A stretch of 16,559 nucleotides of DNA from Acidisphaera sp035272265 (lineage in GTDB: Bacteria > Pseudomonadota > Alphaproteobacteria > Acetobacterales > Acetobacteraceae). A program made the position numbers and the translations under genes. Of this stretch, positions 6,579-13,927 are shown one piece after another (the first letter of the stretch is position 1; each line of letters opens with the position of its first letter). Under the pieces are notes generated by a model, which saw only the letters and a program-made list of their open reading frames with translations, did not search any database and had not been told where the DNA came from. Location: positions 1 to 16,559 of the forward strand of contig DATEQV010000557.1 of NCBI GenBank assembly GCA_035272265.1, written 5' to 3'.

Positions 6579-9034
6579 AATTCACCCTGTCCTGGCTGCG
6601 CGAGCATCTGGACACCGACGCGCCGCTGGAGCGCATCGCCGCGACACTGTCGGCGATCGGGCTCGAGGTGGAGTCGATCGAGAACCGCGGCGCCGTACTG
6701 GCGTCGTTCCGAATCGCCCGGGTGATCGAAGCGCTGCCGCACCCCAACGCCGACCGTCTGCGCGTCTGCCGCGTGGACACGGGCGACGGCGAGGTGAGCG
6801 TGGTGTGCGGCGCGCCGAATGCGCGCACCGGCATGAAGGGCGTGTTCGCCGCCCCCGGCAGCTTCATCCCCGGCACCGGCATCACGCTGAAGGTCGGCGA
6901 GATACGCGGTGTGCAAAGTGCGGGCATGCTGCTGTCGGCGCGCGAGATGGGGCTGGGCGACGACCACACCGGCATCGTCGACCTGCCGGACGATGCGCCC
7001 GTGGGCTCGAGCTACGCGGCCTGGGCGGGGCTGGACGATCCGCTGATCGACATCAGCGTCACGCCGAACCGCGGCGACGCGCTCAGTGTGCGTGGGGTTG
7101 CGCGCGACATCGCGGCGGCCGGTCTCGGCACGCTGCGGCCGTGGTCCGCCCCGCACGTGCCCGCTGCTTTCCACGGCGGGCCGCGCTGGCGCGTGGAGTG
7201 GAGGGAGGCCTGCCCCTGGGTGCTCGGCCGCACCATCCGGGGCCTGCGCAACGGCCCGAGCCCCGCGTGGCTGCGCGACCGGCTGACGGCGATCGGCCTG
7301 CGCCCGATCAACGCGCTGGCCGATGTGACAAACTTCTTCACCGTCGATCTCGGCCGCCCGCTGCACGTCTTCGACGTGAACAAGCTGCACGGCGACGTGC
7401 TGACGATGCGCCCGGGCTGTGGCGAGACGTTCCTCGGCCTGCACGGCAAAGAGGTCACCGCGACCGCGGACGATTGCGTCATCGCCGATGCATCGGGCGC
7501 CGTCTCGCTGGCCGGCGTGGTCGGCGGCGAGGCCACCGGCTGCGACGAGAGCACCACCGCGACCTTCATCGAATGCGCGTTGTTCGACCCGGTGCGCGTG
7601 GCGCAGACCGGCCGGCGGCACCAGATCGCCAGCGACGCCCGCCAGCGCTTCGAGCGCGGCATCGACCCGGCGTTGCTGCCGGATGCCCTGGAAGCCGCGA
7701 CGCGAGTCATCATCGACATCTGCGGGGGCGAGCCGGGCCCGGTTGTCGCCGACGGCGCCGAACCCGCGTGGCGCCGCGACGCCACGCTGCGGTTCCATCG
7801 GCTGCACGACTTCGGCGGCGCCGACATCGCACCCGACGAGGCCGTGGACCGCCTGGAGCGCCTGGGCTTCGTGGTGCGCTCGCGCGACGCCGAGCGCGTC
7901 ACCGTCGCGGTGCCGTCCTGGCGCAACGACATCGCCGCCAACGTCGCGCTCGATCTGGCACCCGGGCTCGAACCCGCACGAGCAGAGGCGACGGCCGAGG
8001 GCTGCGTGGAGATCGAACCCGAGGCCGATCTGATCGAGGAGGTGCTCCGCCTGCGCGGGCTGGACGAGGTGCCGCCGGTATCGCTGCCGCAGGCAGAGCC
8101 GATCCCGCCGGCAACGCTGACGCAAGCCCAGGTCCGCCGCGCCACGGCACGGCGCACCCTTGCTGCGCGCGGCCTCGCCGAATGCGTGACGTTCAGCTTC
8201 GTGGCGCGCGCCGAGGCGGCGCTGTTCGGTGATACCCCCGAGAGCCTGCGCCTGCTGAACCCGATTGCGGCCGACCTCGACCAGCTCCGGCCGACGCCGC
8301 TCGCCTCGCTGGCGCTGGCCGCGCGCCGCAACGTCGCCTACGGCTTCCCCGATCTCGGCCTGTTCGAGGTCGGCCCCGGCTTCGCCGCGGACGCGCCGGA
8401 GGGCCAGCGCCTGATCGCCGCCGGCCTGCGCACGGGCTCGACGCCGCGCCACTGGGCAGCGCCGGCGCGTCCGGTCGACGCGATGGACGCCAAGGGCGAC
8501 CTGTGGGCGGTGCTGACGACGCTCGGCGTGCTGTTGGAGGCGCTGAGCGTGACGACCGACGCACCCAGCCACTACCACCCCGGCCGATCCGGCCGGGTGA
8601 GGCAAGGCCCGAAGCTGACGCTGGCGACGTTCGGCGAGCTGCATCCGAGGGTGCTCGCGGCGCTGGACCTGCCCAGCCCGATGGTCGGTTTCGAGCTGGA
8701 CCTCGATGCCATCGCCGAGCCGAAGCGCCGGCGCGGCGCCTTCGAGGCGCCGCCGTTCCAGCCGGTCCGCCGCGACTTCGCCTTCGTGCTGGACGCGACT
8801 GTCCCGGCCGAGGCCGTGGTGCGCGCCGCTCGCGGCGCCGTGCGCGACCTGATCGCCGGGGTGTCCGTGTTCGACCGCTACGAGGGCGGCACGCTGTCCG
8901 CGGGCAAGGTGTCGCTCGGCATCGAGGTCACGTTCCAGCCGAAGGAACGCACGCTGACCGAGGCCGAACTGGCCGACGCGTCCGACAAGGTCGTCGCCGC
9001 CGTCGCGAAGGCCACCGGCGCCACGCTGCGCTGA
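6575..9034 (+). CDS. pheT: Phenylalanine--tRNA ligase beta subunit
   Basis: PheT is the structural and editing subunit, 819 residues. The order is: N-terminal MKFTLSWLREHL; tRNA-binding OB domain (about 40-150, with HPNADRLRVCRVDTG at 56-70); ISVTPNRGDALSVRG (160-174); the B3/B4 editing region (about 210-385, with DVTNFF and RPLHVFD); B5 (about 400-505); the class-II-like core without catalytic residues (510-715); and the C-terminal FDX-ACB anticodon-binding domain from about 727 (FQPVRRDFAFVLD). The GTG at 6575 is chosen because homology starts there and it overlaps the pheS stop by four bases. Odd point: within B5, PSWRNDI (447-453) and EADLIEEVLR (483-492) are normally almost adjacent, but here about 27 extra residues lie between them. 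Confidence 0.96.
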   Translation: MKFTLSWLREHLDTDAPLERIAATLSAIGLEVESIENRGAVLASFRIARVIEALPHPNADRLRVCRVDTGDGEVSVVCGAPNARTGMKGVFAAPGSFIPGTGITLKVGEIRGVQSAGMLLSAREMGLGDDHTGIVDLPDDAPVGSSYAAWAGLDDPLIDISVTPNRGDALSVRGVARDIAAAGLGTLRPWSAPHVPAAFHGGPRWRVEWREACPWVLGRTIRGLRNGPSPAWLRDRLTAIGLRPINALADVTNFFTVDLGRPLHVFDVNKLHGDVLTMRPGCGETFLGLHGKEVTATADDCVIADASGAVSLAGVVGGEATGCDESTTATFIECALFDPVRVAQTGRRHQIASDARQRFERGIDPALLPDALEAATRVIIDICGGEPGPVVADGAEPAWRRDATLRFHRLHDFGGADIAPDEAVDRLERLGFVVRSRDAERVTVAVPSWRNDIAANVALDLAPGLEPARAEATAEGCVEIEPEADLIEEVLRLRGLDEVPPVSLPQAEPIPPATLTQAQVRRATARRTLAARGLAECVTFSFVARAEAALFGDTPESLRLLNPIAADLDQLRPTPLASLALAARRNVAYGFPDLGLFEVGPGFAADAPEGQRLIAAGLRTGSTPRHWAAPARPVDAMDAKGDLWAVLTTLGVLLEALSVTTDAPSHYHPGRSGRVRQGPKLTLATFGELHPRVLAALDLPSPMVGFELDLDAIAEPKRRRGAFEAPPFQPVRRDFAFVLDATVPAEAVVRAARGAVRDLIAGVSVFDRYEGGTLSAGKVSLGIEVTFQPKERTLTEAELADASDKVVAAVAKATGATLR

Positions 9035-9089
9035 CCCTCGTGCGGATAAAGCTGACAGCGCACTCCGCGAGCCTTATCTGCTGGGCGGC

Positions 9090-10895
9090 ATGACCGACAC
9101 CCCCACCGCGCGCATCCGTAACTTCGCCATCATCGCGCATATCGACCACGGCAAGTCGACGCTCGCCGACCGCCTGATTCAGGCGACGGGCGCGCTGACC
9201 GACCGCGAGATGACGAACCAGGTCCTCGACAGCATGGACCTGGAGCGGGAGCGCGGCATCACCATCAAGGCGCAGACCGTGCGGCTGTCGTACCCCGCCA
9301 AGGACGGGCATACCTACGAGCTGAACCTGATGGACACGCCCGGCCACGTGGACTTCGCCTACGAGGTCAGCCGCAGCCTCGCCGCCTGCGAGGGCTCGCT
9401 GCTGGTGGTTGACGCCAGCCAGGGTGTGGAGGCGCAGACGCTCGCCAACGTCTACCAGGCGATCGAGGCCAACCACGAGATCGTGCCGGTGCTCAACAAG
9501 ATCGACCTGCCGGCGGCGGATATCCCGCGTACGAAGCAGCAGATCGAGGACGTGATCGGCCTCGATGCCTCCAACGCGGTCGAGATCAGCGCCAAGACCG
9601 GGCTGAACATCGAGGGCGTGCTGGAGGCGCTGGTCACGCGGCTGCCCGCGCCGAAAGGCAGCGGCACGGCGCCGCTGAAGGCGCTGCTGGTCGATAGCTG
9701 GTATGACCAGTATCTCGGCGTGGTCATCCTGGTGCGGGTCAAGGACGGCCGGCTCAAGCGCGGCCAGAAGATCCGCATGATGTCGACCGGTGCCGTGCAC
9801 CAGGTCGAGCAGACCGGCGTGTTCTCGCCCAAGATGATACCGGTGGACGACCTCGGCCCCGGCGAGATCGGTTTCATCACCGCCGCGATCAAGACCGTCG
9901 CCGACTGCCGTATCGGCGACACGATCACCGACGACCGCCACCCGGCGAGCGAGCCGCTGCCCGGGTTCAAGCCGTCGGTGCCGGTCGTGTGGTGCGGCCT
10001 GTATCCGGTGGATGCCGACGATTTCGAGAAGCTGCGCGAGAGCCTGGCGAAGCTGCGGCTGAACGACGCGAGCTTCCACTACGAGCCGGAGACCTCGGCG
10101 GCGCTCGGGTTCGGGTTCCGCTGCGGGTTCCTGGGTCTTCTGCATCTGGAGATCATCCAGGAGCGGCTGACGCGGGAGTTCGACCTCGACCTGATCGCGA
10201 CGGCGCCGTCGGTGGTGTATCGCGTGCACAAGACCAACGGCGAGGTCGTGGAGTTGCACAACCCGGCCGACATGCCGGACGGCAGCGTGATCGACTTCAT
10301 CGAAGAGCCGTGGATCACCGCGACCATCCTGGTGCCCGACGAGTATCTCGGCTCGGTGCTGCAGCTGTGCAGCGAGCGGCGCGGCCAGCAGAAGGACCTG
10401 ACCTATGTCGGCAGCCGCGCGATGGCGGTGTACGGGCTGCCGCTGAACGAGGTGGTGTTCGACTTCTACGACAGGCTGAAGTCGGTCAGCCGCGGCTATG
10501 CCAGCTTCGACTACACGCTGGGCGACTATGCCGAAAGCGACCTCGTGCGCATCACGATCCTGGTTAACGGCGATCCGGTGGACGCGCTGAGCTTCATCGC
10601 GCATCGCAGCGCCGCGGACGCCCGCGGGCGGGCGATCTGCGGCAAGCTGAAGGAGCTGATCCCGCGCCAGCTGTTCAAGATCGCGGTGCAGGCGGCGATC
10701 GGCGGGCGGGTGATTGCACGCGAAACCATCAGCGCGCTGTCGAAGGACGTGACGGCGAAGTGCTACGGCGGCGACATCACGCGCAAGCGCAAGCTGCTGG
10801 AGAAGCAGAAGGAAGGCAAGAAGCGCATGCGGCAATTCGGCAAGGTGGAGATCCCGCAGTCGGCCTTCCTGGCCGCCCTGAAGATGGACGCCTGA
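9090..10895 (+). CDS. lepA: Elongation factor 4 (LepA), ribosome back-translocase
   Basis: LepA is a highly conserved translational GTPase linked to ribosome back-translocation and initiation or assembly. The 601-residue length is typical. GTPase motifs: G1 AHIDHGKST (16-24), G2 RGIT (55-58), G3 DTPGH (82-86), G4 NKID (136-139) and a G5-type SAKTG. Later family signatures include GFRCGFLGLLH, TNGEVVELHNP, DLTYVGSRAMAVYGLPLNE and the LepA-specific C-terminal domain ending CYGGDITRKRKLLEKQKEGK, shown here in part, then KRMRQFGKVEIPQ. The start at 9090 matches homology, but the ribosome binding site is weak. The 55-base gap from pheT has an imperfect inverted repeat (GATAAAGC at 9045-9052, GCCTTATC at 9071-9078). 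The stop overlaps the next start as TGATG. Confidence 0.97.
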   Translation: MTDTPTARIRNFAIIAHIDHGKSTLADRLIQATGALTDREMTNQVLDSMDLERERGITIKAQTVRLSYPAKDGHTYELNLMDTPGHVDFAYEVSRSLAACEGSLLVVDASQGVEAQTLANVYQAIEANHEIVPVLNKIDLPAADIPRTKQQIEDVIGLDASNAVEISAKTGLNIEGVLEALVTRLPAPKGSGTAPLKALLVDSWYDQYLGVVILVRVKDGRLKRGQKIRMMSTGAVHQVEQTGVFSPKMIPVDDLGPGEIGFITAAIKTVADCRIGDTITDDRHPASEPLPGFKPSVPVVWCGLYPVDADDFEKLRESLAKLRLNDASFHYEPETSAALGFGFRCGFLGLLHLEIIQERLTREFDLDLIATAPSVVYRVHKTNGEVVELHNPADMPDGSVIDFIEEPWITATILVPDEYLGSVLQLCSERRGQQKDLTYVGSRAMAVYGLPLNEVVFDFYDRLKSVSRGYASFDYTLGDYAESDLVRITILVNGDPVDALSFIAHRSAADARGRAICGKLKELIPRQLFKIAVQAAIGGRVIARETISALSKDVTAKCYGGDITRKRKLLEKQKEGKKRMRQFGKVEIPQSAFLAALKMDA

Positions 10896-11368
10896 TGCGG
10901 CGCGCGACACTTGCGGCGATGGCACTGCTGGCGCTGGGCGGACCGGTGGGCGGACCGGTCGCCGCCGCCCAGGTCGCGACCCCGAGCGGGACCTATACCG
11001 GGACCTATCGATGCGGCCAGGGGATGACGGCGCTGTCGCTGTCGATTCGGGCTGCGCAGGACGGCAGTCTGTCCGCGCTGTTCTATTTCCACGCGGCGGC
11101 CGGCAATCCCGGTGTTCCCAAAGGCTGCTTCGACATGCACGGCCAGTGGGACGCGCGGACCGGCGCGGTGTCTTTGCAGGCCGGGGCGTGGTTGCTGCGG
11201 CCGCCGAACTACGTGACCGTCGATCTGCAAGGCCACCTGACCAAGGGGTTCCTGGGTGGAACGGTGATCGGCCCCGGCTGCACCGACTTCAGCCTGCAAG
11301 CGGACGACTCCCCGCCCGCGCCCCCGGCGGAGTGCACGTCGGGGCACCGGACCGGGGGCTTCATCTGA
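10895..11368 (+). CDS. Small secreted protein of unknown function, 157 aa
   Basis: A 157-residue exported protein with a signal peptide (MRR, hydrophobic to about 23, cut probably after AAA near 25). The mature part looks like a compact beta-rich domain: SGTYTGTYRCGQGMTALSLS (31-50), ALFYFHAAAGNPGVPKGCF (61-79), LQAGAWLLRPPNYVTVDL (94-111) and TVIGPGCTDFSL (123-134). The Y-x-G-x-Y-x-C-x-Q-G, NPGVP and V-x-GPGC-T-x-F pattern is one I have seen in small proteobacterial secreted domains of unknown role. Four cysteines (40, 78, 129, 147) could form disulphides. The ATG overlaps the lepA stop (TGATG), so it is probably co-translated with lepA. A 12-bp unit is repeated in tandem within the signal peptide (10936-10959). 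No function is assigned. Confidence 0.8.
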   Translation: MRRATLAAMALLALGGPVGGPVAAAQVATPSGTYTGTYRCGQGMTALSLSIRAAQDGSLSALFYFHAAAGNPGVPKGCFDMHGQWDARTGAVSLQAGAWLLRPPNYVTVDLQGHLTKGFLGGTVIGPGCTDFSLQADDSPPAPPAECTSGHRTGGFI

Positions 11369-11371
11369 CCC

Positions 11372-11416
11372 CGGCAGATGCTTCCGTGGCGGGCCTGCCC
11401 GGTGCTAGGTCTGCCG
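11372..11416 (+). terminator. Composite hairpin between the lepA operon and tRNA-Ser
   Basis: The outer arms CGGCAGA (11372-11378) and TCTGCCG (11410-11416) are perfect. Inside them CGGGC (11390-11394) and GCCCG (11397-11401) form a second stem. The element begins four bases after the stop of the gene at 10895 and ends six bases before the tRNA. There is no T-run, so it could be a terminator, a processing signal or simply a GC-rich fold. Confidence 0.35.
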
Positions 11417-11422
11417 CGAGAC

Positions 11423-11512
11423 GGAGGGATGGCCGAGCGGCTTAAGGCGCACGCTTGGAAAGCGTGTGTGCGTTAACGCGTACCGTGGGTTCGAATCCCA
11501 CTCCCTCCGCCA
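11423..11512 (+). tRNA. tRNA-Ser (anticodon GGA)
   Basis: A complete class II tRNA of 90 bases including an encoded CCA. The acceptor stem GGAGGGA (11423-11429) pairs with TCCCTCC (11502-11508), with discriminator G and CCA to 11512. The anticodon stem CACGC (11450-11454) pairs with GCGTG (11462-11466) around TTGGAAA; the anticodon is GGA (11457-11459), reading UCC/UCU. The long variable arm contains GCG-TTAA-CGC, as expected for serine. The T arm is GTGGG-TTCGAAT-CCCAC. Base composition changes sharply just downstream, consistent with its 3' end serving as an integration site. Confidence 0.97.
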
Positions 11513-11567
11513 GTCGCGCGTGTAACCTCTTGACTTATTTGCTACTTTTAGCGATCATTCTAATGCA

Positions 11568-11588
11568 GTCCACAATTCGGTCCATAAT
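11568..11588 (+). repeat. Short direct repeat just downstream of tRNA-Ser
   Basis: GTCCACAAT (11568-11576) and GTCCATAAT (11580-11588), 8 of 9 identical with a 12-bp period, lie 56 bases after the tRNA in the gene-free, AT-rich stretch 11513-11651. Integrase arm-binding sites often look like this near an attachment site, but two short copies could be chance. I see nothing else in this stretch that supports a gene. Confidence 0.25.
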
Positions 11589-11651
11589 CTGGCTTAGGCT
11601 AGGCGGGCTAATTGGCCGAAACGCGTCGGGATGTGTCAGCTCACGCTTCAC

Positions 11652-12641
11652 TTAGTTCCGCCCGGCGCCCCCGTTGCTCCGTAGCGCGTTGGCAAGAGCT
11701 GCATTCTGCTTCTCTGCGTCGCTCGGCATTCGTTCATCGATCTTGATCCAAATGCCGAGTAAGGCTTTCTGTTGCTGATCAAAGGAAGCCATTTCGCGGT
11801 CTAGCGTCTTTCCCATGCTCCCAGGATCGGCCCCGTATGTTTCTATGTCCTCCAACCAGCTGCGGTACACGTGCTTACTTATGTCCCACCACGAAATGAT
11901 GTTTGCAGCGTCGTAAGCCAACTGCGCTTCGGCGAAGGCTGGCTGCATCTCGCTCTGAGCGCGTTGTAACGTCCTCGCATCGTCAGGCCGCAACTTAGAC
12001 GGATCGATGGAGCCGTTCGCAGGCAGGTTATACTTCTGCCTTTCCTGATTAATGACATCCAGACTCCGCCGAGTCGTCGCGTCGAAGGACTGAATCCGCG
12101 CAAGCGTCTCCCTCTCCACCGCATCCAGAGCACTATCTACAGAGCAAGATGACGATTGCGGGATATTGGGTATTTCTGGCTGCGGTCTCAGGACTCGGAG
12201 CACAAGCAGCGTAGCGCCTGGAACATCGCCATCGGCCGGAACGTAAGAAGGATTTCCATACGCGGCCCAAGCAGCCGCATACATTCCCGCAACGACTCGC
12301 GCATCGCGCGCCCGCGCACTCTCGATCAATTGTCCGACGCGTATCGACTGGAGCTTCTGGCTGAGTTCCGTGAACCGCGCAGCGTCTACGGAGTTCAGCT
12401 GCCGCGATAGTGGCACACCTGGCTTTTGCGCCTCATGGGTGATCCGCTCCAACGCCTGAATGATGGCCATAGACTCGGCTGCAGATCGGCCTCCGCGTTC
12501 GATCACATCCTCTTCAACAGAAGCTGTCGCTTGTTCGACCGAGCAGGTTTGTGCATGAGCTGGTGATCCCGCTGAAAGACAAGCCGCCAATAGCAGCAAC
12601 GGTGCGCGCCGTCGGTCGGCTAACTTCGAACGACGGTTCAT
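11652..12641 (-). CDS. Secreted protein with two copies of a Cys-Ser-Val domain
   Basis: A 329-residue exported protein of unknown function. The ATG at 12641 gives a basic N-terminus (MNRRSKLADRRR), a hydrophobic core LLLLAACLSAGSP and a cut after AHA at 30; the longer open frame upstream runs into integrase remnant DNA and is not credible. No good ribosome binding site is seen. The mature protein is mostly helical and has two related units. Repeat 1 starts CSVEQATASVEED (33) and continues to about Tyr121; repeat 2 starts CSVDSALDAVERE (166) and continues to about Ile249. Matching blocks include AIIQALERITHEAQKPGVP with LDVINQERQKYNLPANG, and SVDAARFTELSQKLQS with KLRPDDARTLQRAQSEM. A C-terminal helical tail has WWDISKHVYRSWLEDIE. 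Composition is near 55% GC, unlike the core genes. The gene lies first after tRNA-Ser, pointing toward it. Confidence 0.75.
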   Translation of the reverse strand: MNRRSKLADRRRAPLLLLAACLSAGSPAHAQTCSVEQATASVEEDVIERGGRSAAESMAIIQALERITHEAQKPGVPLSRQLNSVDAARFTELSQKLQSIRVGQLIESARARDARVVAGMYAAAWAAYGNPSYVPADGDVPGATLLVLRVLRPQPEIPNIPQSSSCSVDSALDAVERETLARIQSFDATTRRSLDVINQERQKYNLPANGSIDPSKLRPDDARTLQRAQSEMQPAFAEAQLAYDAANIISWWDISKHVYRSWLEDIETYGADPGSMGKTLDREMASFDQQQKALLGIWIKIDERMPSDAEKQNAALANALRSNGGAGRN

Positions 12642-12771
12642 GAATGCTGGCATGGAGATGCTGACTCCGCCGTAGTGGGTTATCCAGGTGAAGACGGTAG
12701 GAGCGTTCATACCCCGCCTGCAACAGCCGGAAACGGCAGGGCTTAGAGGGACTTGCGGGGGGTAGCCCAGC

Positions 12772-13020
12772 TCGGCGGACTTCGATCCCCAGGCCGGCAT
12801 CGTGACCATCGGCCGCAGCAAGGCGGCAAGCCGCGCCATGTTGCCCTGACCGATGAGGGGCGGAAGTTCTTCGAATACATGGGGGCGGGAAAGGCTGCTG
12901 CTGCTGTTCGAACGTGCCCGCACCGTGCGGCAAGCTACGCGAACCGAGCCGGCCGAGACGGCGCGCGCGCTGGTGATGCCGCCAACGATGAAGCCGCCGG
13001 GCTTCGCCCGAGTTCGCCCT
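12772..13020 (+). pseudogene. Frameshifted fragment of a tyrosine-recombinase integrase
   Basis: Three frames together read as integrase sequence. Frame A (12772-12822) gives SADFDPQAGIVTIGRSK. From 12822 another frame gives GGKPRHVALTDEGRKFF and EYMGAGKAAAA. Restoring one base near 12823 yields the family consensus SKSGKPRHVALTDEG, so a single-base deletion is likely. Around 12895-12900 the frame shifts again, giving LLLFERA, as in the integrase 'ALLF.RADG' segment. A further stretch resembles the AGLxPxxSF part that precedes the catalytic RHTYAS, but that catalytic box and the Arg-His-Tyr residues are missing. The N-terminal part is not found upstream either. The fragment ends where the lipoprotein gene begins. 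It indicates an earlier integration event; it cannot be active. Confidence 0.65.
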
Positions 13021-13025
13021 TCCGC

Positions 13026-13691
13026 TCAGTAAGTCGTGCAGTTGACCATGTTGCCGAAACGATTGCAGTTCGTAATTGCGGGCCGATTCATCTGGTTGAT
13101 GAGCTGCTGCTGCTGTGCCGCTTGCGAGAACGCTGCGGCTGCCTGAGCTAAGGCGGCAGCGGCGGCGGCACGTTGCGCGCGCTCCGCCGCGTCGGCCTGT
13201 TGAAGCTGGCTAACGATCTCTTTTGACGCCTGCATCAAAGCTTCTTGGCCCTGTCGCCGAACAGCGACCAGTTGCTGGTCCGCAGTGCCCCATGAGATCT
13301 GATGTTTCATGAGGGCGACCAAGACTTCATCATAGTGCGCATAGGCTGTCTGCAGGACCACCGCGATGGTCGGCAGTGTCGGCTGGATATCTGCGAGTAA
13401 CCCGTGGCGGCACTGCTCGATCGCCGAGTGCCAAGTGATAAGCGACTGGGTTTCCGCGGGAGTTATCCGGCTGTCATCGGCAAGCTGCTGTAGGCTCGGC
13501 TCCGCGTTGCCGTTGAGAGGCATGTGAGCCGCCAGATCATCGTGCCCGAGGGCGGCGCTGGCCACGCAGCTATCCAACGCGGCTTTGGCGGAAAGAGTGA
13601 GCGTGCGGATGTTCTGCGCTTCGCGCTGCGCCTGAGTTGCACAACCCGCGAGCAGGACGGACAGGGTGACTGCGGCTACGGCACGAAGCAT
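13026..13691 (-). CDS. Putative lipoprotein, 221 aa
   Basis: A 221-residue predicted lipoprotein: MLRAVAAVTLSVLLAGC has a lipobox LLAGC with the lipidated Cys at 17. The mature part is helical. It has DSCVASAAL near 40, LITWHSAIEQCRHGLL near 85-100, and LMKHQISWGTADQQLVAVR (about 127-145), which resembles the 'L..G.ITWG....' helix common in small proteobacterial lipoproteins. An Ala/Gln-rich probable coiled coil spans about 155-197, and the C-terminus is NRPAITNCNRFGNMVNCTTY with two cysteines. I do not recognise a specific function. ATG at 13691; a weak G-rich site precedes it. Composition is lower in GC than the core. It points the same way as the secreted protein at 11652, with the integrase remnant between them. 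Confidence 0.75.
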   Translation of the reverse strand: MLRAVAAVTLSVLLAGCATQAQREAQNIRTLTLSAKAALDSCVASAALGHDDLAAHMPLNGNAEPSLQQLADDSRITPAETQSLITWHSAIEQCRHGLLADIQPTLPTIAVVLQTAYAHYDEVLVALMKHQISWGTADQQLVAVRRQGQEALMQASKEIVSQLQQADAAERAQRAAAAAALAQAAAAFSQAAQQQQLINQMNRPAITNCNRFGNMVNCTTY

Positions 13692-13927
13692 CGAGGCGGC
13701 CCCCGGTATGTGGCGAGCACACTACAGAACCGTAATGACTGTCAAGCGCACCGAGGCAGTTGCAGCGAGACATATTGAGCGGCTGCTTAGGGGACCGGGT
13801 GACAGGTCGCGCAATTCCATGCGTACAGGCCGGGCATGCCTAGGTCCGGCCGCCGCCGCTGCCAGGACCGCCGGCCGCCGCAGCAGCTACAGCGGTACCG
13901 CCCGTTCCGCCCGGCTTGGTCGAATAT
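13692..13927 (-). promoter_or_regulatory. Upstream region of the lipoprotein gene with a -35-like box
   Basis: This 236-base gap has no credible gene. On the minus strand TTGACA lies at 13745-13740, about 50 bases before the lipoprotein start, but the -10 position at 16-17 bases (GTGTGC) is poor. The half nearer 13928 is GC-rich with repeated GCCGCCG runs. The shift from moderate to very high GC occurs near 13830, which may mark a join between two parts of the island. Confidence 0.25.

Noticed and set aside
6524..8644. A 706-codon minus-strand open frame opposite pheS/pheT
   Set aside because: It is antisense to the well-identified pheT gene. Long antisense frames are expected in high-GC DNA.
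9045..9078. An imperfect inverted repeat before lepA (GATAAAGC and GCCTTATC)
   Set aside because: It has 7 of 8 pairs with an 18-base loop, too weak to call an operator or terminator; mentioned only in the lepA entry.
8928..10925. A 665-codon minus-strand open frame opposite lepA
   Set aside because: It is antisense to lepA over its whole length and has no recognisable motif or ribosome binding site.
11530..11558. A plus-strand promoter-like pair, TTGACT and GATCAT with 17-base spacing
   Set aside because: No plus-strand gene follows; in AT-richer DNA such a match can occur by chance.
11455..11655. A 66-codon plus-strand frame starting inside the tRNA-Ser gene
   Set aside because: Its first third is the tRNA itself (the VGSNPTPSA reading of the T arm); the rest lacks a ribosome binding site and coding character.
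12642..12923. N-terminal extension of the secreted protein at 11652
   Set aside because: It runs antisense through the integrase remnant, and a clear signal peptide starts at 12641.
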